The translations under genes and the position numbers were made by a program. This document shows positions 1-8,907 of a DNA stretch of 36,629 nt, in pieces (position 1 is the stretch's first letter; every line of letters starts with the position of its first letter). Under the pieces are notes generated by a model. It did not search any database. It saw only the letters and a program-made list of their open reading frames with translations, and was not told the DNA's origin. The stretch covers positions 1 through 36,629 of the forward strand of contig SLQD01000203.1 of NCBI GenBank assembly GCA_007131685.1, written 5' to 3'. Origin of the DNA: Paracoccaceae bacterium (GTDB lineage Bacteria; Pseudomonadota; Alphaproteobacteria; Rhodobacterales; Rhodobacteraceae).

Positions 1-182
1 CTCCAGCGCGCGTGATCGACGGTGGCCGGCAGCGAGATCGGCGCGGCGCGCTGCTCGGCCTGCTCGGGGACCGTCGGATCGAAGGGGGCGCGCGGGTCGA
101 ACCGCTCGCCCTCGAGTATCACGTCTTCCTCGCAGGCCGCCAATACGACGAGCGCCGCCAGCGCCATGGCAGTTCGGGTCAA
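1..182 (-). CDS. N-terminus of a lipoprotein, probably BamB-like PQQ/beta-propeller outer membrane assembly protein (partial, runs off left edge)
   Basis: Minus-strand translation (L/M)TRTAMALAALVVLAACEEDVILEGERFDPRAPFDPTVPEQAEQRAAPISLPATVDHARW has a lipobox (LAAC). It lies directly downstream of a YfgM-like gene, the usual yfgM-bamB order. Start may be TTG at 182 or ATG at 167. Confidence 0.55.
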   Translation of the reverse strand, partial: MTRTAMALAALVVLAACEEDVILEGERFDPRAPFDPTVPEQAEQRAAPISLPATVDHARW

Positions 183-258
183 TCTCACCGCTCTCGTCCC
201 TTCTTGCCTTCTTTCGCGCGCCGCCTCGTCGTGTGCGGCATTGCGGCGGCCCGCCGCC

Positions 259-915
259 TCAGCTCTGCGGCTCGGGATCGGCCCCGAGCGCCACCATCAA
301 CTGTGTCGCGCGCCGACGCAACCCCGCCGTCGCATCCGCACTGGCGACGAGGGCGCGCAGGGTCTCGATCGCGGCCTCCTCGTCGCCCTGCTCGAGTTGC
401 ACGAGCGCGAGCTGTTCGCGCGCGAGCGGCCTGAAGGGCTGCCCGGATTCGGCCAGCCCACCCAGCAGCGACTCGCGCTCCTCTGCGGGCATGTCGGAGC
501 CCAGGATCATCACGCGCTTGAGCGTGGCGAGCTGGCGGTAGCGCTGCCCGGCATCAGCGGATTGCTCCACGGTGTCGAGCGCCGCGAGCGCGGCTTCGGT
601 GTCGCCGGCCTCGGCGGCCTCGCCGGCCTGCAGCAACCCCAGTACCGCGGCGCGCCCGCCATCGGCCTCGATGGCGGCGAGCGCGTCCAGGCGCGCCTCG
701 ACATCATCGGCCTCGAGCGCGGCGAGCACCGCATCGCCGAAGGCCTCCGCCGCGGCGCGGTCCTGCGCCTTGCGCCATTCGTGCCACGCCGCCGTGCCGA
801 GCGCCACCACCAGCACCAGACCGACGATCCAGCCATATCTGCGCACCCAGCCGAAGAACCGATCGCGGCGCAGCTCTTCGCTGACCTCGTTGATGAAACT
901 GTCCGGGTTGCTCAA
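259..915 (-). CDS. YfgM-like tetratricopeptide-repeat / ancillary translocon-type membrane protein
   Basis: 218 aa; MSNPDSFINEVSEELRRDRFFGWVRRYGWIVGLVLVVALGTAAWHEWR..., an N-terminal TM helix followed by Ala-rich TPR-like helices. Confidence 0.75.
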   Translation of the reverse strand: MSNPDSFINEVSEELRRDRFFGWVRRYGWIVGLVLVVALGTAAWHEWRKAQDRAAAEAFGDAVLAALEADDVEARLDALAAIEADGGRAAVLGLLQAGEAAEAGDTEAALAALDTVEQSADAGQRYRQLATLKRVMILGSDMPAEERESLLGGLAESGQPFRPLAREQLALVQLEQGDEEAAIETLRALVASADATAGLRRRATQLMVALGADPEPQS

Positions 916-1021
916 AGGGGCCTCCGATCGCTCGCCCCTCTCTTAGCGTGCAACCGCGCCGCTTGCCAAGCCCCCGCCCGCGTCGCCGCGGCCATTGCGG
1001 CGCTGCACCGCGCGGTTTAAT

Positions 1022-1039
1022 CTGAACCGGAGCGTTCAG
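1022..1039. promoter_or_regulatory. Inverted repeat CTGAAC-n6-GTTCAG upstream of the RND efflux operon (candidate TetR/AcrR-type operator)
   Basis: Exact 6-bp arms read in the sequence; about 85 bp upstream of the adaptor ATG and just before a TATAC motif. Confidence 0.4.
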
Positions 1040-1124
1040 CGTATACAGAGCACAACCCTGGCCGGGGTCGCGGCGACGCGCCGCTGCGTGTATACCCGCA
1101 AGACGACATCGCGAAGAGGATCAG

Positions 1125-2339
1125 ATGCGCCTGTCCCAGCTGCTTGCTTCCGCCGCGGTCGTGGCGGCGCTCTACGTGCTGATCCTGGAGCGCGAAGCGC
1201 TGATGGCCTTCGCCACCGGAGGCGAGGTCGCCGAGGAACGGGAACCCGAGCCCGACACCCCGGAGCCCGAAGCGCGCAGCGTCAGCGTGGTGGCGCGGGA
1301 CTTCCCGCGCCGGCCGGTCGAGCAGGTCGTGCTGATGCGCGGGCGCACCGAGGCCAATCGGCAGGTCAGCCTGCGCGCCGAAACCGGCGGGCGGGTAAGC
1401 GGCGAGCCGCTGCGCCGGGGCGCCGAAGTCGCGGCGGGCGACGTGCTGTGCCGGATCGAGACGGGCACGCGGGCCGCGCGGCTCGAGGAGGCCGAGGCGC
1501 GGCTCGCCGAGGCCCAGCAGGAGCTGCGCGCCGCAGAGGGGCTCTCGCAGGGCGGATTCGCGGCCGAGACCCGGCTGATCGGGGCGCGCGCGGCGCAGAG
1601 TTCGGCGCAGGCGGCCGTCGCCGCCGCCGAGCTCGAAATCGACCGGCTGAGCATCCGGGCGCCCTTCGACGGGCGGCTCGAGACCGACACGGCCGAGCTC
1701 GGAGAGTTGCTGCAACCCGGCGAGCCCTGCGCGACGCTGATCCAGCTCGACCCGATGCGCATCACCGGCTTCGTGCCGGAGGCGCGCATCGACCGCATCG
1801 CGCGCGGCGCGCGGGCGGGGGCGCGGCTGGCGGACGGGCGCACCGTCACCGGCGCGGTCAGCTTCGTCGCCCGCAGCGCCGATCCCGAGACCCGCACCTT
1901 CCGCGTCGAGATCACGGTGGACAACCCCGACGGCGCGCTGCGCGACGGCCAGTCCGCCGATGCGCTGATCGAGGGAGCGGCGGCCGAGGGGCACCTGATC
2001 CCCGGCTCCGCGCTCACCCTCGACGATGACGGCCGCGTCGGGGTGCGCCTCGTCGATGCCGACACGCGCGCCGCCTTCGCCCCCGTCGAGATCATGCGCG
2101 ACACCGCCGAGGGCGTCTGGGTGAGCGGGCTCGGCGAGCGCGCGCGGGTGATCGTCGTCGGACACGAATATGTCAGCGAGGGCACCCGGCTCGATGTGAC
2201 GCTGCGCGAGGACGGGACACAGGCCGAGCACACCGATCCGATCCTCGATTTCGACGCGGTGGAGGACCGGCTCGACGCCCTGCCCGAGCCAGAGACCGAA
2301 CCCGGCACCGAGCCGGGCCCCGGCGAGCCCGAGCAATGA
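1125..2339 (+). CDS. Efflux RND transporter periplasmic adaptor subunit (membrane fusion protein)
   Basis: 404 aa; N-terminal TM, lipoyl/hairpin/beta-barrel pattern (VLMRGRTEANRQVSLRAETGGRVSGEPLRRGAEVAAGDVLCRIE...); AAGAGGA SD; overlaps the downstream permease by ATGA. Confidence 0.9.
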   Translation: MRLSQLLASAAVVAALYVLILEREALMAFATGGEVAEEREPEPDTPEPEARSVSVVARDFPRRPVEQVVLMRGRTEANRQVSLRAETGGRVSGEPLRRGAEVAAGDVLCRIETGTRAARLEEAEARLAEAQQELRAAEGLSQGGFAAETRLIGARAAQSSAQAAVAAAELEIDRLSIRAPFDGRLETDTAELGELLQPGEPCATLIQLDPMRITGFVPEARIDRIARGARAGARLADGRTVTGAVSFVARSADPETRTFRVEITVDNPDGALRDGQSADALIEGAAAEGHLIPGSALTLDDDGRVGVRLVDADTRAAFAPVEIMRDTAEGVWVSGLGERARVIVVGHEYVSEGTRLDVTLREDGTQAEHTDPILDFDAVEDRLDALPEPETEPGTEPGPGEPEQ

Positions 2340-5300
2340 CCGGCATCGTCGACTGGGCGGCGAGCCATGCGCGCACCGTGCTGGCCTTCATCGCGGCCAC
2401 GCTGGTCGCGGGCGGGCTGGCCTATACCCAGCTGCCCAAGGAGGGCGAGCCCGATATCGACGTGCCGGCGCTGTTCATCTCGGTGCCGTTTCCCGGAATC
2501 TCGGCGGAGGATGCCGAGAGCCTGCTGATCGAGCCGATGGAGGACGAACTCGCCGACCTCGACGGGCTCGAGACCATGACGGCGACCGCGTCGGAGAACT
2601 TCGCCGGGATCGTGCTCGAATTCGAGTTCGGCTGGGACGCGACGGCGACGATGGCCGAGGTGCGCGACCGGATGGACCGGGCCGCGGCGGATTTTCCCGA
2701 CGGCTACGAGCGCTACCAGATCGACGAGTTCAACTTCTCCGAATTCCCGATCCAGATCGTGTCGCTGTCCGGCGATGTGCCCGAGCGCACGCTCCTGCGC
2801 GCCGCGCGCGAGATGCAGCGCGCCGTCGAGGGCATAGACGCGGTGCTCGAGGCCGAGATCGCCGGGCAGCGCGACGAGATGCTCGAGGTGATCGTCGATC
2901 CGCTCAAGCTCGAGGCCTACAACCTCACCGCGGGCGAGCTCATCAATGTCGTCTCGCGCAACAACCAGCTCGTCGCCGCGGGCGAGCTCGAGACCGAGGC
3001 GGGCGCGTTCTCCGTCTCCGTTCCGAGTTCCTACACCAGCGCCGAGGATGTCTATTCGCTGCCGGTGCGCGTGCGCGGCGACAGCGTCGTGACGATGGGC
3101 GACATCGCCGATATCCGGCTGACCTTCGAGGACCGCGAGGGCACCGCGCGCTTCAACGGCGAACCCGCGCTCGCGCTGCAGGTGGTGATGCGCAAGGGCT
3201 TCAACCAGATCGACACCGCCTCGGCGGTGCGCGAGACCGTCGCCGCGCTGCAGGACGACTGGCCGGAGGAGATGCGCGAGGCGATCACCGTGCGGATCTC
3301 CTTCGACCGCTCGCGCGACGTGGAGGCGATGGTCAGCCAGCTCGAGGGCTCCGTGCTCACGGCCGTGGCCCTGGTGATGATCGTGGTGCTGGGGGCGCTG
3401 GGCGTGCGCCCGGCAATGCTCGTGGGCTTCGCGATCCCGACCTCCTTCTTCCTTTGCTTCCTGCTTCTCGGGGCGATGGGGGTGGCGATCTCGAACATCG
3501 TGATGTTCGGGCTGATCCTCGCGGTGGGCATCCTCGTCGACAGCGCCGTGGTGGTGGTCGAATACGCCGACAAGCGCATCAACGAGGGGTATTCACCGAC
3601 GAAAGCCTATGTGCTGGCGGCCAAGCGCATGTTCTGGCCCATCATCGCCTCCACCGCGACGACGCTGAGCGCGTTCCTTCCGATGCTGTTCTGGCCCGGC
3701 GTGGCCGGCGAGTTCATGGGGATGCTGCCGGTGACGCTGATCTTCGTGCTCTGTGCGTCGCTGGTGGTGGCACTGCTTTACCTGCCGGTGATCGGCGGCG
3801 TGACGGGGCGGCTGGCGCAGCTCTTCGCGCAGGCGAGCGACGCCCTGCGCGCCCTGCCCTGGCTGATGCGGGCGCTGTGCGCGCTCGGGGCGCTCTGGCT
3901 GATGTTCGCGGGCGCGATGCAGACGCTCAACCCCGCCTGGCTGACGGGAACGGCGCCCGCGATCGGCTGGCCCTGGCTGCCCGGGGTGGTGCTGTTCGGG
4001 CTCGCGATATCGGCGACGGCGATCACGCTCGGCGCACTGCAGCGCCCGCCGGCGGCGGCGCCGGTGCAGGTCGGGCATCGGCGCACGCTGTTCGGCCGCT
4101 TCATCGGGGCGATCGTGCGCAATCCGCTGGTCCCGGTCCTGGTGATCCTGGCGGTGGCGGGCTTCGTCGTCGCCACGTTCAATTATTACGGCGCGAACAA
4201 TCGCGGGGTGGAGTTCTTCGTCGATACCGAGGCCGAGGACGGCATCGTCTATGTGCGCGCGCGCGGCAATCTGTCGCTGTCGGAAAAGGACGCGCTGGTG
4301 CGCGAGGCCGAGCGGGTGACGATGCAGACCGAGGGGGTCGCGGCGGTCTTCGCCTTCGCCGGCGAGGGCGGGCTGAGCTCCAACACCGGAGGTGCGAGCG
4401 CGCCGCTCGACACGATCGGGCAGGTCCAGTTCGAGTTCACCCGCTGGCAGACCCGCGCCGGCGAACCGGGCATGGACGGCAACAGCCTCGTCGAGCGCCT
4501 CGAGGAGCGCCTCGCCGCCATTCCCGGCATCGAGACCGAAATCCTGATCCAGACCGGCGGCCCCGGTGACGCCAAGCCCGTGCATCTGCGGCTGCGCGGC
4601 CAGGATCTCGACCGGCTCGCCGAGGGGATCGAAACCGTGCGCGCGCGCTTCGAGCAGACCGAGGCGCTGTTCGACATCGACGACACGCGCCGCCTGCCCG
4701 GCATCGAGTGGCGCATCGAGGTGGACCGCGAGCGCGCCGGGCGCTTCGGCACCGATGTCGGCACCGTCGGCGGAATGGTGCAGATGCTCACCCGCGGCAT
4801 CCTGCTCGACACGATGCGCCCGCAGAGCGCCGACGACGAGATCGATATCCGCGCGCGCTTTCCCGCGCAGGACCGGCTGCTCGACAGCCTCGACACGCTG
4901 CGGCTGCAGACCGAGGCGGGGCTGGTGCCGCTGTCGAACGTCATCACGCGCACCCCGGTGGCCGAGCTCGGCCAGATCGAGCGCGTCAACGGGCAGCGTT
5001 ACCTCGATGTGCGCGCCGATGTGCGCCCGGGGCTGCAGACCGGGGACGGCCGCCCGATCAACGCCAATGAGCGCATCGAAACGCTCAGCGAATGGCTGGA
5101 GAGCGAACAGCCCCTGCCCGCCGGCATCGAATGGAGCTGGGAGGGCGATCAGCAGGACCAGCAGGAGAGCACCGATTTCCTGATCACCGCCTTCGCCGGC
5201 GCCCTCGCGCTCATGTTCATCATCCTGCTGGCGCAGTTCAACAGCTTCTACAACTCGGTGCTGGTGCTCGTGGCGGTGGTGCTCTCGACGACAGGGGTGC

Positions 5301-5896
5301 TGATCGGGATGCTGGTGATGGATCAGACCTTCTCGATCATCATGACGGGCACGGGCATCGTCTCGCTCGCCGGGATCGTCGTGAACAACAATATCGTTCT
5401 CATCGACACCTATCAGCAGTATGCGCGCTACATGCCCCGGCTCGAGGCGATCGTGCGCACCGCGGAGGCGCGCATCCGCCCGGTCCTGCTCACCTCGATC
5501 ACCACGATCGCCGCACTCACGCCGATGATGCTCGGCATCTCGGTGGATTTCGCCAATGGCGGCTACAGCGTGGACAGCCCCACGGCACTGTGGTGGAAGC
5601 AGCTCGCCACGGCCGTGGTGTTCGGGCTGGGGATCGCGACGCTGCTCACGCTGGTCTTCACGCCGTCGCTGCTGGCGGTGCGGGTCTGGGCGGGGCTCGG
5701 GGCGTATGGCTCGCTGGCGCGGCTGCGGGCGCTGTCGCTCGGGCCGCACAGCGCGGCGGCGCGCGATCTGGCGCTGCAGCGCGAGCTGCGCGCGCAGGGC
5801 GTGCCGCTGATCCTCTGGGAGCCGCAGGAAACGGACGAGCCGCCGCTCGAGGCGCTCAGGCCCCTGCCGCCGGCGCCGCTGCGTGCGGCCGAGTGA
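2336..5896 (+). CDS. Efflux RND transporter permease subunit (AcrB/MexF superfamily)
   Basis: 1186 aa; RND signatures in TM4 (GLILAVGILVDSAVVVVEYADKR) and TM10 (GIVSLAGIVVNNNIVLIDTYQQ). Confidence 0.93.
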   Translation: MTGIVDWAASHARTVLAFIAATLVAGGLAYTQLPKEGEPDIDVPALFISVPFPGISAEDAESLLIEPMEDELADLDGLETMTATASENFAGIVLEFEFGWDATATMAEVRDRMDRAAADFPDGYERYQIDEFNFSEFPIQIVSLSGDVPERTLLRAAREMQRAVEGIDAVLEAEIAGQRDEMLEVIVDPLKLEAYNLTAGELINVVSRNNQLVAAGELETEAGAFSVSVPSSYTSAEDVYSLPVRVRGDSVVTMGDIADIRLTFEDREGTARFNGEPALALQVVMRKGFNQIDTASAVRETVAALQDDWPEEMREAITVRISFDRSRDVEAMVSQLEGSVLTAVALVMIVVLGALGVRPAMLVGFAIPTSFFLCFLLLGAMGVAISNIVMFGLILAVGILVDSAVVVVEYADKRINEGYSPTKAYVLAAKRMFWPIIASTATTLSAFLPMLFWPGVAGEFMGMLPVTLIFVLCASLVVALLYLPVIGGVTGRLAQLFAQASDALRALPWLMRALCALGALWLMFAGAMQTLNPAWLTGTAPAIGWPWLPGVVLFGLAISATAITLGALQRPPAAAPVQVGHRRTLFGRFIGAIVRNPLVPVLVILAVAGFVVATFNYYGANNRGVEFFVDTEAEDGIVYVRARGNLSLSEKDALVREAERVTMQTEGVAAVFAFAGEGGLSSNTGGASAPLDTIGQVQFEFTRWQTRAGEPGMDGNSLVERLEERLAAIPGIETEILIQTGGPGDAKPVHLRLRGQDLDRLAEGIETVRARFEQTEALFDIDDTRRLPGIEWRIEVDRERAGRFGTDVGTVGGMVQMLTRGILLDTMRPQSADDEIDIRARFPAQDRLLDSLDTLRLQTEAGLVPLSNVITRTPVAELGQIERVNGQRYLDVRADVRPGLQTGDGRPINANERIETLSEWLESEQPLPAGIEWSWEGDQQDQQESTDFLITAFAGALALMFIILLAQFNSFYNSVLVLVAVVLSTTGVLIGMLVMDQTFSIIMTGTGIVSLAGIVVNNNIVLIDTYQQYARYMPRLEAIVRTAEARIRPVLLTSITTIAALTPMMLGISVDFANGGYSVDSPTALWWKQLATAVVFGLGIATLLTLVFTPSLLAVRVWAGLGAYGSLARLRALSLGPHSAAARDLALQRELRAQGVPLILWEPQETDEPPLEALRPLPPAPLRAAE

Positions 5897-5915
5897 ATCT
5901 GCAGGAAGGGGGAAG

Positions 5916-5992
5916 TGGCGCGGTTGACGGGGCTCGAACCCGCGACCTCCGGCGTGACAGGCCGGCACTCTAACCAACTGAGCTACAACCGC
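5916..5992 (-). tRNA. tRNA-Asp (anticodon GTC)
   Basis: Minus-strand GCGGTTGTAGCTCAGTTGGTTAGAGTGCCGGCCTGTCACGCCGGAGGTCGCGGGTTCGAACCCCGTCAACCGCGCCA; full cloverleaf with encoded CCA, 77 nt. Confidence 0.97.
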
Positions 5993-6107
5993 GCGTGTGC
6001 CGGTGTCTAGGCCAAGCGCGCCGGGGCGTCAACGGGAAAATGGCACGCCGCGCGATCGCCGCACGGCGCACGCCGGAGCTGTCAATTCACTGATCTGCGG
6101 GGATAAA

Positions 6108-6184
6108 TGGCGCGGTTGACGGGGCTCGAACCCGCGACCTCCGGCGTGACAGGCCGGCACTCTAACCAACTGAGCTACAACCGC
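6108..6184 (-). tRNA. tRNA-Asp (anticodon GTC), second identical copy
   Basis: Same 77-nt sequence as 5916-5992, 115 bp away. Confidence 0.97.
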
Positions 6185-6285
6185 GCATTACCACCCGGGC
6201 CACTGCCGAGCGTCGCCTGGGGGATAGGCATCCGGGGGCGCGAGGTCAAGCGCCCGCGCGCGAAAAACGCGCGCGGGCGGGCATG

Positions 6286-6870
6286 TCACGCATAGGGATT
6301 GCGGGGCGTGCGATCCTCGGACAGCGACGGGCACGCGCGCTCGACAAGCGCCGTGATCGCATCCGCGAGATGCTCGGGATCGATGGCGTAATCGCCGCGC
6401 TTCAGACGGATCTTGTGCGCCTCCATGAGGACGTCGCTGTGAGTGTGACCCTGCGGCGGCTCGAAGCGGTAGGAGGCGATCTCGATGAGCAGGCCGAGCG
6501 GGTCGGGGAAATAGATCGAGTCCATGAAGCCGCGATCCTTGGGCCCGCTATTTGGGATTCCGCGCTCCTCGAGCCGGGCGGCGACCTGGCGAAAGCTCAC
6601 TTGCGAGACGGCAAAGGCGAGATGATGCACCGCCCCCGGCGGCGTCGCCTGGCGCCTTCCCTCCGGGCGGCGCCGCTCGTTGGTGAAGATGGTGATGAGC
6701 CGCCCGTCGCCGGGATCGAAATAGAGGTGATTCTCGTCAGGCACGTCGAGATTGGGCTGCTCGAAGATGAAAGGCATGCCGAGCACCCCCTCCCAGAAAT
6801 CGATCGAGGTCTGGCGGTCGGCACCGGTAAGGGTGATGTGATGCACCCCCTGGGTCTGTATCTTGCGCAT
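6286..6870 (-). CDS. VOC family (glyoxalase/extradiol dioxygenase fold) protein
   Basis: 194 aa; GVHHITLTGADRQTSIDFWEGVLGMPF...NHLYFDPGDGRLITIFTNE...VHHLAFAVS...GFMDSIYFPDPLGLLIEIA. Confidence 0.85.
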   Translation of the reverse strand: MRKIQTQGVHHITLTGADRQTSIDFWEGVLGMPFIFEQPNLDVPDENHLYFDPGDGRLITIFTNERRRPEGRRQATPPGAVHHLAFAVSQVSFRQVAARLEERGIPNSGPKDRGFMDSIYFPDPLGLLIEIASYRFEPPQGHTHSDVLMEAHKIRLKRGDYAIDPEHLADAITALVERACPSLSEDRTPRNPYA

Positions 6871-6954
6871 GGCGTTTTCCTCCGATGTGGCTCGTCTGCA
6901 GATGGGGTGTTCATCCGTGCAGTTCCACGGGCAGACCCGCGCAGCGAATCTGCG

Positions 6955-7794
6955 TCAGCGCACAGATTCGCGCGCGGCGAGCCGTTCCGCGACACCGGCG
7001 CGCACATCCGCTTCGCAGCGGGCCGCGAGCGGCTTGCGCCCGCCGAAATCCGCCACGGCGACGGGCGCGTGAAAGACGATCTCGCTGCGCCCCTGCCGCG
7101 GCGCGGCGAGCACCTGCAGCAGATGCGGGGCGAAATCCATGTCGCCCCACCAGCCATAGAAGCGCGGATCCGCCCCCTCCGGCGCGTGATGGATCACCGA
7201 GACGGGCTGCACCCAAAGCGCGAGATCATCGTGAAACAGCGCTTCGAAGAGCGCCGTCTTGAACGCCAGCACCCGCTGGCCGTCCGTGCTGGTGCCCTCG
7301 GGAAACAGCACGAGCCGGTGCCCGGCACGCAGCCGCTCCTTGAGCAGCGCCGTCTGGTCGCGCGCCTCGCGCCCGGCGCGATTGATGAAGACCGTCCCCG
7401 TCGCGCGCGCGAGCCAGCCGATCCCGGCCCATCCCGCGACCTCGGATTTGGCCACGAAATACACCCGCGCGCAGGCATTGATCGCGAAAATGTCGAGCCA
7501 GGAGGCATGATTTGCCACGATCGGCCCGCGCGCCGTCATCGGCTGCCCCTCGGCGCGCAGCGGCAGGCCGATGATCCGGAAGGTGCCGCAGCAGACGAGG
7601 CGCGTGATCCACGGCGTCACCGGCCGGTTCACACCGCACAGCGGACGCTCGAACAGCCGCACCGCGAGCAGGATCACGAGCCCGCCATAGATCAGCACCG
7701 AAAGCGCCGTCAGCCGCAGCCCGACACGCAGCCAGCCGCCTGCGCCGATGCGCGCGCGCGGTGGCGGCTCATCGGAGCGCCAGGTCGCGTTCAT
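6955..7794 (-). CDS. olsA: 1-acyl-sn-glycerol-3-phosphate acyltransferase family protein (PlsC/OlsA-like)
   Basis: 279 aa; NHASWLDIF (NHxxxxD block) and FPEGTSTDG motifs; ATGA-coupled to the OlsB-like gene. Confidence 0.8.
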   Translation of the reverse strand: MNATWRSDEPPPRARIGAGGWLRVGLRLTALSVLIYGGLVILLAVRLFERPLCGVNRPVTPWITRLVCCGTFRIIGLPLRAEGQPMTARGPIVANHASWLDIFAINACARVYFVAKSEVAGWAGIGWLARATGTVFINRAGREARDQTALLKERLRAGHRLVLFPEGTSTDGQRVLAFKTALFEALFHDDLALWVQPVSVIHHAPEGADPRFYGWWGDMDFAPHLLQVLAAPRQGRSEIVFHAPVAVADFGGRKPLAARCEADVRAGVAERLAARESVR

Positions 7795-8573
7795 GCACCG
7801 CGCCCGCGCCGGGTATAGTAGCCGCGGTGCCGGCTCGACATGCGCGCGGTGTCCATCAGCAGAAAGACATCCACGGTGTTGAAGGCGTGATCGACATAGG
7901 CCCCCTCGCCCACGAAGCCGCCGAGGCGCAGATACGCCTTGATGAGCGCCGGGGTCGCCAGCATCGCTGCACGGCGGTCGAGCTCGTCAGGTGGCATCAG
8001 GTCCATGCTCTGGAAATGCTCCTCGCGCACCCGCACCCGCAGCGGCTCGGGGGCGAGGTGGTGATGATGCAGCCAGGCCAGCGGCATGCGCAAGGCCGCG
8101 ATATCGGTGCCGTGAAAGCTCGCCACGCCGAACATCACCTCGATGCCGCGCTCGAGCACGTAGTCGGCCAGCCCGTTCCAGAGATGAAACATCGCTGTGC
8201 CGCCGCGATAGTCGCGATGCACGCAGGAGCGCCCGAGCTCGAGCAGCCTGCGCCCGCTCCTGCGCAGCGGCGTGATGTCGTATTCGTCCTCGGTGTAGAA
8301 CTGCCCCGCCGCGGCGGCGCGTTCATCCGTGAGCAGCCGGTACACCCCGACCACATGGTCGAGCGCCTGCGCATCGCGCCGCCTATCGACCAGCACGAGC
8401 TGATCGACATGCGCATCGAAAGCGTCCCGCTCGAAGCGGCCTTCATGGTCGATCAGGGGCCCGTCGCCGCCGAGCTCGGCCACGAAGACCTCGTAGCGCA
8501 GCCGCTGCGCCGCGAGGCGGTCGATCTCCTCGGTTGCAAGGCGCAGCTCGAAATGGGGCTCGTTCGCCAGCAT
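7791..8573 (-). CDS. olsB: Ornithine-ACP N-acyltransferase-like GNAT protein (OlsB-like)
   Basis: MLANEPHFELRLATEEIDRLAAQRLRYEVFVAELGGDGPLIDHEGRFERDAFDAHVDQLVLVD...LLELGRSCVHRDYRGG; typical OlsB family; internal ATG at 8573 chosen as start. Confidence 0.8.
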   Translation of the reverse strand: MLANEPHFELRLATEEIDRLAAQRLRYEVFVAELGGDGPLIDHEGRFERDAFDAHVDQLVLVDRRRDAQALDHVVGVYRLLTDERAAAAGQFYTEDEYDITPLRRSGRRLLELGRSCVHRDYRGGTAMFHLWNGLADYVLERGIEVMFGVASFHGTDIAALRMPLAWLHHHHLAPEPLRVRVREEHFQSMDLMPPDELDRRAAMLATPALIKAYLRLGGFVGEGAYVDHAFNTVDVFLLMDTARMSSRHRGYYTRRGRGA

Positions 8574-8695
8574 TGGCACAGGCTCCGCATGCGTGGCCCC
8601 GCCCCGTAGGCGAGCCGGTTTGCGGTTGCAAGCCGCAGCACCGTGCGGCGCGCCTTTTTTAGCCGCCGCCCCCGTGCTAGACGGCAATGATCCGC

Positions 8696-8878
8696 CTAAT
8701 CAAGCGGGATCGGAACAAGAACGACACGGGCACCATCAATGACGAGCTTGCCGACTTCCTCGAAATTCACGGTAATCCGGGTGCCGATGATGGACTGGAT
8801 CTGCCCCGTGCCCCAGTCCGGTGCGCCGGGATGGCGCACGATCATGCCCGGCTCGAGGATCGCGTTCTCGTCAAGCAT
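8696..8878 (-). CDS. DUF3553 domain-containing small protein
   Basis: 60 aa MLDENAILEPGMIVRHPGAPDWGTGQIQSIIGTRITVNFEEVGKLVIDGARVVLVPIPLD; SD-like GGAGGCGGGAG before the ATG. Confidence 0.8.
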   Translation of the reverse strand: MLDENAILEPGMIVRHPGAPDWGTGQIQSIIGTRITVNFEEVGKLVIDGARVVLVPIPLD

Positions 8879-8907
8879 CTCCCGCCTCCGTCACGAAGGG
8901 TGCCGCC

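Noticed and set aside
3593-5977. 794-aa minus-strand ORF opposite the RND permease
   Set aside because: Arg/His/Ala/Gln-rich antisense translation; the plus-strand RND permease is unambiguous.
6283-7818. 511-aa plus-strand ORF opposite VOC and OlsA-like genes
   Set aside because: Antisense of well-recognised minus-strand proteins; no family resemblance.
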